A stretch of 64,000 bases of DNA from Streptomyces sp. CC208A (lineage in GTDB: Bacteria; Actinomycetota; Actinomycetes; Streptomycetales; Streptomycetaceae), in assembly GCF_030010625.1 (NCBI RefSeq), contig NZ_JASCXN010000001.1:124001-188000 (forward strand). Reading direction: 5' to 3'. The position numbers and the translations under genes were made by a program. Positions 55,157 to 63,863 of the stretch are shown in pieces (the first letter of the stretch is position 1; every line of letters starts with the position of its first letter). The notes under the pieces are model-generated. The model made no database searches and was not told the origin of the DNA. It worked only from the letters and a program-made list of their open reading frames with translations.

Positions 55157-55972
55157 ATGAGTGCACGCAACAATCAGGCCAACAAGGCTGCCGCCCGCGA
55201 GCGGCTGCGCGCCGAGCGCGAGGCGCAGGCGAAGAAGGAGCGGGCCCGTCGGCAGCTGATCGTCGGCGTCTCGGCGGTGGCGGTGCTCGCCGTCGCCGGC
55301 GGCATCGGCTACGCCGTCGTCCAGGCCAACCAGCCCAGCGCGTGGGAGGCCGCGGCCGACGCGAAGACGGTCACGGCCCCGAGGAACACCGAGGGCGCGA
55401 ACGGCACGACCGTCGTCATCGGCAAGGCCTCGGCGAAGAAGACCCTGGAGATCTACGAGGACTCCCGCTGCCCCGTCTGCGCGACCTTCGAGCAGGCGGT
55501 CGGCCCCACCGTCGAGAAGGACGTCGAGGCCGGCAAGTACAGGTTCAAGTACGTGGGCGCGACCTTCATCGACAAGTTCGACCAGGGCGAGGGCTCGAAG
55601 AACGCCCTGTCGGCTCTGGGCGCGGCGCTCGACGTGAGCCCCGAGGCGTTCCTGAAGTACAAGGCGGCGCTCTACTCCGCGCAGTGGCACCCGGAGGAGA
55701 AGGACGACAAGTTCGCGAAGGACTCCTACCTCCTTGAGATCGCGGACACGGTCCCGGCCCTGAAGGGCAACGCCTCCTTCAAGAAGCACGTCGAGGACGG
55801 CACCTTCGACGCCTGGGCGATGAAGATGTCCGAGGCCTTCGACGAGAGCGGGGTCAAGGGCACGCCGACGCTGAAGATGGACGGCAAGACCCTGACGGTG
55901 GAGGGTTCGCAGAACCCGCCGCTGACGGTGGAGGCCTTCAACACCGCCCTCGCGTCGGCCCTGGACGGCTGA
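55157..55972 (+). CDS. Membrane-anchored DsbA-like thioredoxin-fold protein (second copy)
   Basis: A 271-residue paralogue of the protein at 25489. It has the same plan: a charged N-terminal helix (AARERLRAEREAQAKKERA), one membrane segment (LIVGVSAVAVLAVAGGIGYAV), and a thioredoxin-like outside domain with SRCPVCATF (CPVC) near residue 113. GVKGTPTLKMDGKTL near the end holds the cis-Pro loop. It should act on disulfides of exported proteins. It follows the membrane gene at 54430 by 43 bases and may be co-transcribed. Confidence 0.86.
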   Translation: MSARNNQANKAAARERLRAEREAQAKKERARRQLIVGVSAVAVLAVAGGIGYAVVQANQPSAWEAAADAKTVTAPRNTEGANGTTVVIGKASAKKTLEIYEDSRCPVCATFEQAVGPTVEKDVEAGKYRFKYVGATFIDKFDQGEGSKNALSALGAALDVSPEAFLKYKAALYSAQWHPEEKDDKFAKDSYLLEIADTVPALKGNASFKKHVEDGTFDAWAMKMSEAFDESGVKGTPTLKMDGKTLTVEGSQNPPLTVEAFNTALASALDG

Positions 55973-56087
55973 GTCCCGCTCCGTCCCCTCTCCGTGCCGC
56001 CGAACCGGGCGGGCCGGCGGCAGGGAGGGGGTGTCCGGAAATCGTCGTGAGCGGCGGGCGAAACCCCGGAGAACTTTCCGCTTCTCC

Positions 56088-56117
56088 CTGTCAACCTTTT
56101 CTACCCGTCAGTAATCT
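56088..56117 (+). promoter_or_regulatory. Promoter of phoD, possibly for a leaderless transcript
   Basis: CTGTCA (56088-56093) and TAATCT (56112-56117) are spaced by 18 bases, like -35 and -10 boxes. The -10 box ends eight bases before the GTG of phoD, so transcription should begin at or next to the start codon. No ribosome site is present, which supports a leaderless mRNA. Confidence 0.45.
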
Positions 56118-56125
56118 GACTGGCC

Positions 56126-57775
56126 GTGACCAGTCACTCCATATCTCCTGCCCCCACGCGGCGCACGGTCGTCAAGGCCGCCGCCGTCGCCACCGCCGTC
56201 GCCCCCGCCCTGCTCGGTGCGGCCGCTCCGGCCCTCGCGGACGCCCCGGCGCCCGCCTTCCTGCACGGTGTCGCCTCCGGCGACCCGCTGCCCGACGGCG
56301 TCCTGTTGTGGACGCGCGTCACCCCCTCCGCCGAGGCCGTGCCCGGTTCCGGGCTCGGCGCGGACGTCCGGGTCGACTGGGAGGTGGCCGAGGACCGCTC
56401 CTTCTCGCGGGTCGTCGCCTCCGGTTCGGCCACCGCGACCGCCGCCGCCGACCACACGGTCAAGGCCGACGTCCGCGGACTGCGCCCGGCCACCTCCTAC
56501 TTCTTCCGCTTCACCGCCGGCGCGACCGTCTCGGCGACCGGCCGCACCCGTACCGCCCCGGCCGCCGACGCCGCCACGCCGGGTGTCCGCTTCGGCGTGG
56601 TGTCCTGCGCCAACTACGAGGCCGGGCACTTCTCCGCGTACCGCCACCTCGCCGCCCGCGGCGACCTGGACGCGATCCTGCACCTGGGCGACTACATCTA
56701 CGAGTACGCGAGCGGGGTCTACCCGGAGGCGAAGGAGACCGTCCGTCCGCACGAGCCGCGTCACGAGATCGTGTCGCTCGCCGACTACCGCGTCCGGCAC
56801 GGCCGGTACAAGACGGACCCGGACCTCCAGGCGCTGCACGCGGCCCACCCGGTGGTGGCGATCTGGGACGACCACGAGTTCGCCAACGACGCCTGGACCG
56901 GCGGGGCCGAGAACCACACCCCGGGCACCGAGGGCGACTGGGCCGCCCGGGTCGCCGCCGCCAAGCGGGCCTACTTCGAGTGGATGCCGGTCCGCGCCTC
57001 CACCGAGGGCACGGTCTTCCGCCGGATCCGCTTCGGCAAGCTGGCCGATCTGCACCTGCTCGACCTGCGCTCCTTCCGCTCGGCCCCGGCGAAGACGGGT
57101 TCCGGCGCGGTCGACGACTCCGACCGTACGATCACGGGCCGCGCGCAGCTCGACTGGCTGAAGTCCGGCCTGGCCGGTTCGGACGCCGCCTGGCAGCTGG
57201 TCGGCACCTCGGTGATGATCTCGCCGGTCGCCTTCGGCGCGCTGCCCGCCTACCTCCTTGAGCCGCTCGCCGAGCTGATGGGGCTGCCGGCCGAGGGGAT
57301 CGCGGTCAACGTCGACCAGTGGGACGGCTACACCGACGACCGCAAGGAGCTCCTTGCGCACCTGAGTTCCCGGGCGATCAGGAACACCGTCTTCCTGACC
57401 AGCGACATCCACATGGCCTGGGCCAACGACGTGCCGGCGAAGGCGGCCACGTACCCGTTCTCCGCCTCGGTGGCCACCGAGTTCGTGGTCACCTCGGTGA
57501 CCTCGGACAACCTGGACGACCTGCTGAACGTGGCCCCGGGCACGCTCTCGGTGGTGGCGGCGGGCGCGGTGCGGACGGCCAACCGGCACGTGAAGTGGGT
57601 GGACATGGACCACCACGGCTACGGCGTCCTCGACGTGACCGCCGAGCGCTCGCAGATGGACTACTACACGGTCTCCGACAAGCGCGATCCGGCCGCGACG
57701 GCGGCCTGGGCCCGCTCCTACCGGACGCGCAGTGGAACGCAGCGCGTCGAGCGGGTGTACCAGCCGGTCATCTGA
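56126..57775 (+). CDS. phoD: PhoD-type alkaline phosphatase
   Basis: About 549 residues. The Tat signal peptide reads [21 protein letters not shown] and is cut near residue 40. The PhoD N-terminal Ig-like domain ([21 protein letters not shown]) precedes the metal-binding catalytic domain. That domain shows [15 protein letters not shown] near 160, [10 protein letters not shown] near 190, [15 protein letters not shown] near 250 and [10 protein letters not shown] near 430. It releases phosphate from phosphodiesters and monoesters outside the cell. A Pho-box was looked for and not found clearly. Two hairpins end the gene. Confidence 0.93.
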   Translation: MTSHSISPAPTRRTVVKAAAVATAVAPALLGAAAPALADAPAPAFLHGVASGDPLPDGVLLWTRVTPSAEAVPGSGLGADVRVDWEVAEDRSFSRVVASGSATATAAADHTVKADVRGLRPATSYFFRFTAGATVSATGRTRTAPAADAATPGVRFGVVSCANYEAGHFSAYRHLAARGDLDAILHLGDYIYEYASGVYPEAKETVRPHEPRHEIVSLADYRVRHGRYKTDPDLQALHAAHPVVAIWDDHEFANDAWTGGAENHTPGTEGDWAARVAAAKRAYFEWMPVRASTEGTVFRRIRFGKLADLHLLDLRSFRSAPAKTGSGAVDDSDRTITGRAQLDWLKSGLAGSDAAWQLVGTSVMISPVAFGALPAYLLEPLAELMGLPAEGIAVNVDQWDGYTDDRKELLAHLSSRAIRNTVFLTSDIHMAWANDVPAKAATYPFSASVATEFVVTSVTSDNLDDLLNVAPGTLSVVAAGAVRTANRHVKWVDMDHHGYGVLDVTAERSQMDYYTVSDKRDPAATAAWARSYRTRSGTQRVERVYQPVI

Positions 57776-57793
57776 CCGACGATTTTCAGCCAT

Positions 57794-57873
57794 GATCTTC
57801 TTCGTTAACGGAAGATCACACGACCACGGCGGGTGGTGACCCCGGATGCTCGAATCCGGACACACCACCCGCC
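57794..57873 (+). terminator. Tandem terminator hairpins after phoD
   Basis: The first hairpin, GATCTTC / GAAGATC (57794-57817), is 7 bp. The second, GGCGGGTGGTG / CACCACCCGCC (57828-57873), is 11 bp, with an inner CCGGAT / ATCCGG hairpin in its loop and TTTGG after it. They should stop phoD transcription before the metalloprotease gene. Confidence 0.8.
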
Positions 57874-58061
57874 TTTGGCATGGGTTTTGTTACGTCGGCG
57901 TCTCAAACTCCGGAAGTGACGCCAAAATTTCTTCCCGATGTCCCCAATTGCCCCATGAATGATTGGGCCTGATCACTGCTCAACGAGATCTGACATGGAC
58001 GCGTAATCTCCCCGCAGTGGCGAGGAAGTACCTCTCCACCACCCCCCGCGAGGAGTCACCC

Positions 58062-59063
58062 GTGCGTGCTCTTGTCCGTATATCGCCGCGTACCTCACGT
58101 CGTGTACTCGGCACCGCCGTTCTGGCCGGAACCCTGGCCCTGGCACCCTTCTCCGCCCCCGTCGTCGCCCAGGCCTCCCCCACCCTGGCCGGCGCCTCCG
58201 CCGAGGAGTGCGACGACGACACGGCCGTCCTGTCCGGAGCCCGCAAGGAGCGCGGTGCCGACAGCCACGGCGCCGAGCCCAACGAGGTCACCGCCGCCCA
58301 GGCCAAGGCCATGGACGACGACCTGCGCAAGAAGCTGGCCTCCATCAAGGCCAACGGCCGCCTCAGCGCCCAGGCCGACGCCGCCGCCGTGGTCACCATC
58401 CCGGTGTACTTCCACGTCATCCACAGCGGTACGACGGGCAAGCTGTCCGCCACCCAGATCAACAACCAGATGAACGTGCTCAACTCGGCCTTCGGCGGCC
58501 AGGGCACCGGCAACGTGAACACCAACTTCCAGTTCTCGCTGGCCGCCACCACCTACACGGACAACGCCTCCTGGTACAACCTGGCGTCCGGTTCCACGGC
58601 CGAGAAGGAGATGAAGCAGACCCTCCGCCAGGGCGGCGCCGGCGCGCTGAACATCTACACCGCCAACCTCAGCGGCGGCCTGCTCGGCTGGGCGACCTTC
58701 CCGTCCTCGTACAACTCCAACCCGTCCATGGACGGTGTCGTGCTGCTCGACGCCTCCCTGCCGGGCGGCTCGGCGACCAACTACGACGAGGGCGACACCG
58801 CCACCCACGAGGTCGGCCACTGGATGGGCCTTTACCACACCTTCCAGGGCGGCTGCAACGGCAACGGCGACTACGTCGCGGACACCCCTGCCGAGAAGTC
58901 CCCGGCGTACGAGTGCCCGACCGGCCGTGACTCCTGCACCCGCAAGGCCGGCGTGGACCCGATCCACAACTTCATGGACTACACGTACGACGCCTGCATG
59001 TACCAGTTCACCTCCGGCCAGGTGGCCCGCATGAACGAGCACTGGACCGCGTACCGCGCCTGA
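58062..59063 (+). CDS. Secreted zinc metalloprotease, M43 (pappalysin/cytophagalysin-like) family
   Basis: About 333 residues from a GTG with GAGGAG six bases upstream. A signal peptide ([20 protein letters not shown]) is followed by a propeptide-like acidic and Ala-rich stretch. The catalytic domain has VYFHVIHSG near 118 and the extended zinc motif [11 protein letters not shown] (three His) near 250. A Met-turn lies in [11 protein letters not shown] near 305, and several Cys probably form disulfides. It degrades extracellular protein. It stands alone and ends in a strong hairpin. Confidence 0.9.
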   Translation: MRALVRISPRTSRRVLGTAVLAGTLALAPFSAPVVAQASPTLAGASAEECDDDTAVLSGARKERGADSHGAEPNEVTAAQAKAMDDDLRKKLASIKANGRLSAQADAAAVVTIPVYFHVIHSGTTGKLSATQINNQMNVLNSAFGGQGTGNVNTNFQFSLAATTYTDNASWYNLASGSTAEKEMKQTLRQGGAGALNIYTANLSGGLLGWATFPSSYNSNPSMDGVVLLDASLPGGSATNYDEGDTATHEVGHWMGLYHTFQGGCNGNGDYVADTPAEKSPAYECPTGRDSCTRKAGVDPIHNFMDYTYDACMYQFTSGQVARMNEHWTAYRA

Positions 59064-59084
59064 CGGCCCGTCCGCGCACAGTGA

Positions 59085-59118
59085 ACGGCCCCCGGGGGAA
59101 TCCCCCCCCGGGGGCCGT
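59085..59118. terminator. Bidirectional terminator after the metalloprotease gene
   Basis: A perfect 14-bp stem, ACGGCCCCCGGGGG and complement, with a short loop. It lies between the convergent metalloprotease and hydrolase genes. Confidence 0.85.
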
Positions 59119-59123
59119 CTCCG

Positions 59124-59714
59124 TCACTCCTCTGCCGCGAGCTCGTCGAGGAAGTCGAGGGCGATCGCCCAGGTCCGCTCGGCCGCCTCCGCGTCCCAGT
59201 CCGGCAGCTCCGGGTCCGTGTAGACGTGCCCGGCGCCCCGGTACCGGTGGATCTCCACGTCCGCCCCGGCCCGCCCCATCTGGAGGTACCAGGCGGACAG
59301 CCAGTCGTCCGTCTCGAACGGGTCGGGATCGGCCACGTGCAGCTGTACGGGAAGGGCGTCCACCGACGCGTTCGGCGCGAGGTCCGAGGTGCCGTGCAGA
59401 AGCAGCAGCCCGCGCGCCTTCTCGTCGCCGAACGCCAGGGTCTGCGCGACCGAGGCGCCGAAGGAGAAGCCCGCGTAGACGAGCCCGCGCTCCGAGTACG
59501 GGGCGGCGGCGAGGACCGCGCGCTTCAGCAGCTCGTCGGAGCCGATCTCGTCCTTCTTCGCCATGCCCTCCTCGACCGAGTCGGTGGTCCAGCCGTCGAA
59601 GAGGTCCGGCACCCACACCTGGTGGCCGGCGGCCCGCAGCCGGTCGGCGGCGGCCTCGACGGCCGGGCGCAGCCCGTGCACCGAGTGGAAAAGCATGATG
59701 TCCATGCGCGCCAT
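59124..59714 (-). CDS. Dienelactone hydrolase family protein (Ser nucleophile)
   Basis: About 196 residues from the ATG of MARMDIM; the ATG at 59705 is the alternative. It has the alpha/beta-hydrolase fold: LFHSVHGLRPAVEAAADRL, VWVPDLFDG, the nucleophile elbow GLVYAGFSFGASVAQ near residue 98, LLLLHGTSDLAP, and the His in YRGAGHVYTDP. Classical dienelactone hydrolases use Cys at the elbow; here it is Ser (FSFG), so it may be an esterase or another hydrolase. Substrate unknown. It is 48 bases from the antiporter gene's stop on the same strand. Confidence 0.82.
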   Translation of the reverse strand: MARMDIMLFHSVHGLRPAVEAAADRLRAAGHQVWVPDLFDGWTTDSVEEGMAKKDEIGSDELLKRAVLAAAPYSERGLVYAGFSFGASVAQTLAFGDEKARGLLLLHGTSDLAPNASVDALPVQLHVADPDPFETDDWLSAWYLQMGRAGADVEIHRYRGAGHVYTDPELPDWDAEAAERTWAIALDFLDELAAEE

Positions 59715-59762
59715 CCTGCCACCCGCCGCCGACAACGCCCCTGACCCGTGGGGCGCCACGGC

Positions 59763-61349
59763 TCAGCGCATCGAGCGGACGTCCAGCTGCCGCAGCACCC
59801 GGTCCACCACCTCGGGGTCGGCGCCCGGCTCGCTGCGCGCCGCGAGAACGGCGTGCCGCGCGGCGGACATCATCTCCCGCTGGACCGCCTGGAGCCTCCG
59901 CACCCGCTCGACGCGCCCGGCGGACGCGGCCCGCCGCTCCTCGTCCGCAAGGTCCGGGCTGATCCGCGCCCCGAGGTCGAAGGCCGCGCGCCGGAGCCGC
60001 TCGGAGATCTCCTCGGGCAGCTCCTCGGCCTCCTCGATCTCCTTGAGGCGACGCTTGGCGGCCCCGGCCGCCCGTACCGCGAGCTCCCGCTCGAAGGCCC
60101 GCTCGGCGTCCGTGTCGGCCCGCACGCCCAGCCTCCGCACCAGCCAGGGCAGGGTGAGCCCCTGCGCCACGAGGGTCGCGAGGATCACGCAGAAGGCGAT
60201 GAAGACCAGCTCGTCCCGGCCAGGGAAGGGCGAGCCGTCGTCGGTGGTCTGCGGGAGGGCGAGGGCAAGCGCGACCGAGGCCACCCCGCGCATCCCCGAC
60301 CACCACATGACGACGGTCTCCCGCCAGCTCGTCGGGATCTCCTCCTCGACGTCCCGCCGGTCGTGCAACCGCCGCGTCAGCCAGGTGGCCGGCAGCAACC
60401 ACAGCAGCCGGACCCCGACGACCGTGCCGACGACCGCCGCGCCCCAGCCCAGCATCTCGCCGGGCCGCCCGTCGGCGACGTCCAGGACGTGGATCAGCTC
60501 CAGGCCGATGAGGCCGAAGGCGATCCCGGTGACGAGGGTGTCGACGACCTCCCAGAAGGTCTGCCCGGCGAGCCGCCCCCGCACGTCGTCGGCGTCGGCC
60601 GCGTACTCGGCGAGGAAGAGCGCGGTGACGAGGACCGCGAGCACACCGGAGCCGTGCAGCTCCTCGGCGAGGACGTAGGAGACGAAGGGGACGAGGAGGG
60701 TGAGGCCGGTCCTGAGGGTGGCGTCGCCGAGGAAGCCCATCAGCCTGCCGGTGGCCCAGCCGAGGGCGAGGCCGACCGCGACCGCCACCACCGCCGAGAG
60801 GACCAGCTCGCCCAGCGCCCGCGGCCAGGAGAACGTACCGCTCACCACCGCGGCGACGGCCACGTGGTAGAGCACGATCGCGGTGACGTCGTTGAAGAGC
60901 CCCTCGCCCTCCAGGATCGACACGAGCCGCCGGGGCAGCCCGAGCGACCCGGCCACGGCGGTCGCCGCGACCGGGTCGGGCGGGGCGACGAGGGCGCCGA
61001 GCGCGAGCGCGGCGGCCAGGGGGATGCCGGGCACCAGCGCGTCCGCGACGGCGCCCACGGCGGCCGTGGTGACGAAGACCAGGGCGACCGCGAGGAGGAG
61101 GATCGGCCGCCGGTTCGCGGCGAACTGGCGCCAGGAGGTCCGCTGCACGGAGGCGTAGAGCAGCGGCGGCAGCACCAGCGGGAGGATGAGCTCGGGCGGG
61201 ACGTCGATGTTCGGCACGAAGGGCAGGAAGGCCAGCACGATCCCGAGGAGGGTCATCAGGACGGGGGCGGGCAGCCCCAGCCGTTCTCCGAGGGGGACGG
61301 TGAGCACCGCCCCGAGCAGCAGCAAGAACAGCAGAGCGAGCTGGTCCAC
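59763..61349 (-). CDS. Na+/H+ antiporter, CPA1 (NhaP-type) family
   Basis: About 528 residues from a GTG with AGGGGA four bases upstream; a longer version (to 61409) is less likely. Twelve membrane segments are visible. The CPA1 ion site is in ALVAPPDPVAATAVAGSLG (near residue 107) and EGLFNDVTAIVLY (near 136). The C-terminal 110 residues are a cytoplasmic helical tail rich in Arg and Glu (ERELAVRAAGAAKRRLKEIEE). It exchanges Na+ or K+ for H+ and supports pH and salt control. It is divergent from a small secreted-protein gene. Confidence 0.92.
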   Translation of the reverse strand: MDQLALLFLLLLGAVLTVPLGERLGLPAPVLMTLLGIVLAFLPFVPNIDVPPELILPLVLPPLLYASVQRTSWRQFAANRRPILLLAVALVFVTTAAVGAVADALVPGIPLAAALALGALVAPPDPVAATAVAGSLGLPRRLVSILEGEGLFNDVTAIVLYHVAVAAVVSGTFSWPRALGELVLSAVVAVAVGLALGWATGRLMGFLGDATLRTGLTLLVPFVSYVLAEELHGSGVLAVLVTALFLAEYAADADDVRGRLAGQTFWEVVDTLVTGIAFGLIGLELIHVLDVADGRPGEMLGWGAAVVGTVVGVRLLWLLPATWLTRRLHDRRDVEEEIPTSWRETVVMWWSGMRGVASVALALALPQTTDDGSPFPGRDELVFIAFCVILATLVAQGLTLPWLVRRLGVRADTDAERAFERELAVRAAGAAKRRLKEIEEAEELPEEISERLRRAAFDLGARISPDLADEERRAASAGRVERVRRLQAVQREMMSAARHAVLAARSEPGADPEVVDRVLRQLDVRSMR

Positions 61350-61425
61350 GGCGTCCCCTTGAACATCTCGAAGATCGAGGGAATACCCCGAAAGGGACAT
61401 TCCGGCCACTCGTCAGGAGGATGTC

Positions 61426-61809
61426 ATGCTGAAGCAGCACATCGGGCGCCGCGTGGCGGCACTGGTGCCGGCCGTCGCCGGCGTGCTCGGCGCCGGCCCG
61501 GCAGCACTGGCGACACCGCACCCGCCCACCAACGGCGGAAACGGCGGAGGCCAGAGCGGTCAGTGCACCGGCCCCGCGTTCGAGCGGCCGCACGGCTGCC
61601 ACGCCTGGAAGCAGCCCCCGCACACGGCGCCCGGACCGGAGACCCCGCTCCAGGCGTTCCCCCAGGGCCTGTCCCACCGGACCAGGCCCTCGGCCATGCC
61701 CGGGCCGTCGGCCTCCGGGTGGCGTTACAGCGCCCGCCGCATCGCCCGGTGCGGCAGGTCCGCGTCCAGGAACTCACCGCCGTACGCCACGTACCCCAGC
61801 CGCTCGTAG
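61426..61809 (+). CDS. Small secreted protein, frame running into the GNAT gene
   Basis: A 127-residue reading frame. AGGAGG five bases before the ATG gives a strong ribosome site. Residues 1-29 form a signal peptide (RRVAALVPAVAGVLGAGPAALA). The next 70 residues are rich in Pro, Gly and His with two Cys (GQCTGPAFERPHGCHAWK). The frame then runs 85 bases past 61725 into the antisense strand of the GNAT gene, where the protein is probably not conserved. The native stop may have been lost. No family recognised. Confidence 0.6.
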   Translation: MLKQHIGRRVAALVPAVAGVLGAGPAALATPHPPTNGGNGGGQSGQCTGPAFERPHGCHAWKQPPHTAPGPETPLQAFPQGLSHRTRPSAMPGPSASGWRYSARRIARCGRSASRNSPPYATYPSRS

Positions 61810-62192
61810 AAGCCGAGGGCGTGCGTCTGGGCGTGCAGGTCGACGGCGGCCAGACCGCGCTCGCGGGCCGCGTCCTCGATGGCCCTGACCAGGGCCGCGC
61901 CGACGCCGAGGCCGCGCGCCGCCTTGGCGACCGCGAGCCGGCCGAGCGAGCCGACCGAGGCGCCCGCGCCGGTCTTGCCGGTCGCGTCGGCGCCGTGCAG
62001 CAGCCGGCCGGTACCCAGCGGCACGCCGTCCGCACCGACCGCGAGGACGTGGACGGCGGTGGAGTCGTACGTGTCGTACTCGATCTCCCGCGGGACGCCC
62101 TGCTCCTCGACGAACACCTAGCGGCGGACCGCGAAGCACGCCTCCAGATCGCCCTCGTCCGCGGCCTCGCGGACGGTGTACGCCCCGCTCAC
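61725..62192 (-). pseudogene. GNAT acetyltransferase with an in-frame amber codon
   Basis: From a GTG overlapping the RluA-family gene's stop (GTGA), the first 24 codons give [20 protein letters not shown] and VRR, the usual GNAT start. Then TAG (62118-62120) sits exactly where the family has Glu in RREVFVEEQ; GAG to TAG is a one-base change. The frame continues in register from the next codon: VFVEEQGVPREIEYD, LGRLAVAKAARGLGVGAALV (acetyl-CoA loop), and HALGFYERLGYVAYGGEF. The gene may be inactive, read through, or restart at the GTG right after the TAG, which would drop the first strand and helix. Confidence 0.75.
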
Positions 62193-63130
62193 CGGCTCTC
62201 GGCCTCGATCCGGTCGAGGGCGGTGCGCAGGTCGTCCGGATAGGCGGACTCGAACTCGACCCACGCCCCGTCGCCGGGGTGCTCGAAGCCGAGCCGGACC
62301 GCGTGCAGCCACTGACGGGTCAGCCCGAGCCGCTTGGCCATGGTCGGGTCGGCGCCGTAGGTGAGGTCACCGACGCAGGGGTGGCGGTGGGCGGACATGT
62401 GCACCCGGATCTGGTGGGTGCGGCCGGTCTCCAGCTTGATGTCGAGCAGCGAGGCCGCCCGGTACGCCTCGATCAGGTCGTAGTGGGTGACGGACGGCTT
62501 GCCGTCGGCGGTCACCGCCCACTTGTAGTCGTGGTTCGGGTGCCGGCCGATGGGCGCGTCGATGGTGCCGCTCAGCGGGTCCGGGTGGCCCTGGACCAGC
62601 GCGTGGTAGCGCTTCTCGACCGTGCGCTCCTTGAACTGGCGCTTGAGCGAGGTGTACGCGTACTCGGACTTGGCGACCACCATCAGGCCGGAGGTGCCGA
62701 CGTCGAGCCGGTGCACGATGCCCTGGCGCTCGGCGGCGCCGGAGGTGGAGATCCGGTAGCCGGCGGCGGCGAGGCCGCCGATCACGGTGGTGCCGGTCCA
62801 GCCGGGGCTGGGGTGGGCGGCGACCCCGATCGGCTTCGTGATCACCACGATGTCGTCGTCGTCGTGGACGATCTCCATGCCCTCGACGGGCTCGGCCACG
62901 ACCTGCACGGGCGCGGGCGCGCCCGGCATCTCGACCTCCAGCCACGCGCCGCCGCTCACCCGCTCGGACTTGCCGACGACGGAGCCGTCGACCTGGACCT
63001 TCCCCGCGGCAGCGAGCTCGGCCGCCTTCGTACGGGAAAACCCGAACATACGGGCGATGGCGGCGTCGACGCGCTCGCCCTCCAGGCCATCGGGAACGGG
63101 CAGGGTGCGGATCTCGGGACTCGTACTCAC
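62189..63130 (-). CDS. RluA-family pseudouridine synthase
   Basis: A 313-residue protein. An S4 RNA-binding domain is at residues 15-75 ([34 protein letters not shown]). The catalytic domain has the RluA motif [16 protein letters not shown] with the catalytic Asp near residue 140, then KRYHALVQG and [20 protein letters not shown]. It makes pseudouridine in rRNA or tRNA; RluD is the closest label, but specificity is not clear from sequence. GTG start. The stop overlaps the GNAT start; lspA lies 43 bases upstream. Confidence 0.92.
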   Translation of the reverse strand: MSTSPEIRTLPVPDGLEGERVDAAIARMFGFSRTKAAELAAAGKVQVDGSVVGKSERVSGGAWLEVEMPGAPAPVQVVAEPVEGMEIVHDDDDIVVITKPIGVAAHPSPGWTGTTVIGGLAAAGYRISTSGAAERQGIVHRLDVGTSGLMVVAKSEYAYTSLKRQFKERTVEKRYHALVQGHPDPLSGTIDAPIGRHPNHDYKWAVTADGKPSVTHYDLIEAYRAASLLDIKLETGRTHQIRVHMSAHRHPCVGDLTYGADPTMAKRLGLTRQWLHAVRLGFEHPGDGAWVEFESAYPDDLRTALDRIEAESR

Positions 63131-63173
63131 CCGTCGAGTATGCCTTGTGCCGGGAGCGGTCCGTCCTGCGCGC

Positions 63174-63752
63174 TCAGTCCTTGTGGACGGTGCCGTCCGG
63201 GTCCAGGCCCCGGAAGGACAGGATGACGATCAGGATGCCGCCGCAGACGATCGCCGAGTCGGCGAGGTTGAAGACGGCGAAGTGGGCCGGGGCGATGAAG
63301 TCCACGACCGCGCCCTCGAAGACGCCCGGCGAGCGGAACAGCCGGTCCGTGAGGTTGCCGAGCGCGCCGCCGAGCAGCAGGCCGAGGGCGATCGCCCAGG
63401 GCAGGCTGTAGAGCTTGCGGGCCAGCCGGATGATCACGACGATGACGGCCGCCGCGATCACGGTGAAGACGATCGTGAACGCCTCGCCCATGCCGAAGGC
63501 CGCGCCCGGGTTGCGGATCGCCTCGAAGCGGAGCAGGTCGCCGACGACCTTGATCGGCTCGCGGCCCTCCAGCTTCTCCACCACGACGATCTTGCTGCCG
63601 AGGTCCATCAGATAGGCCAGGACGGCCACCACGAAGAGCGCGACGATCCGCCGCTTCCCCTTCGGGCGCTCCTCCGTGTGCCCCTCGGGGACCGCCGAGT
63701 CGTCGGCCCCTGCTGAATCCGGCGTACCGATGACGCTCTCCGCCTCTGCCAC
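63174..63752 (-). CDS. lspA: Signal peptidase II (lipoprotein signal peptidase)
   Basis: A 192-residue membrane protease that cleaves the signal peptide of lipidated prolipoproteins. It has a charged N-terminal tail ([13 protein letters not shown]), then four membrane segments. The catalytic Asp pair is in [15 protein letters not shown] near residue 135 and [14 protein letters not shown] near 163. The GTG at 63752 has GAGGGAC upstream; a longer start at 63791 is less likely. It follows the DksA/TraR-type gene and precedes the pseudouridine synthase gene on the same strand. Confidence 0.95.
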   Translation of the reverse strand: MAEAESVIGTPDSAGADDSAVPEGHTEERPKGKRRIVALFVVAVLAYLMDLGSKIVVVEKLEGREPIKVVGDLLRFEAIRNPGAAFGMGEAFTIVFTVIAAAVIVVIIRLARKLYSLPWAIALGLLLGGALGNLTDRLFRSPGVFEGAVVDFIAPAHFAVFNLADSAIVCGGILIVILSFRGLDPDGTVHKD

Positions 63753-63863
63753 GTGAGTGAGTCCCTCGTACCTCGTTGCCTGACCGTGCACCGAGGGTAC
63801 GGCACAGACGTACGAGACCGGCAGCCCGTGCCGCCGGTGCTCGCACGTCGCGGACGGTGGCTG

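Noticed and set aside
56088..56125. Pho-box direct repeats upstream of phoD
   Set aside because: TGTCAACC and TTCTACCC look alike, but their spacing is 10 bases and not 11, and both differ from the consensus, so I do not call a Pho box.
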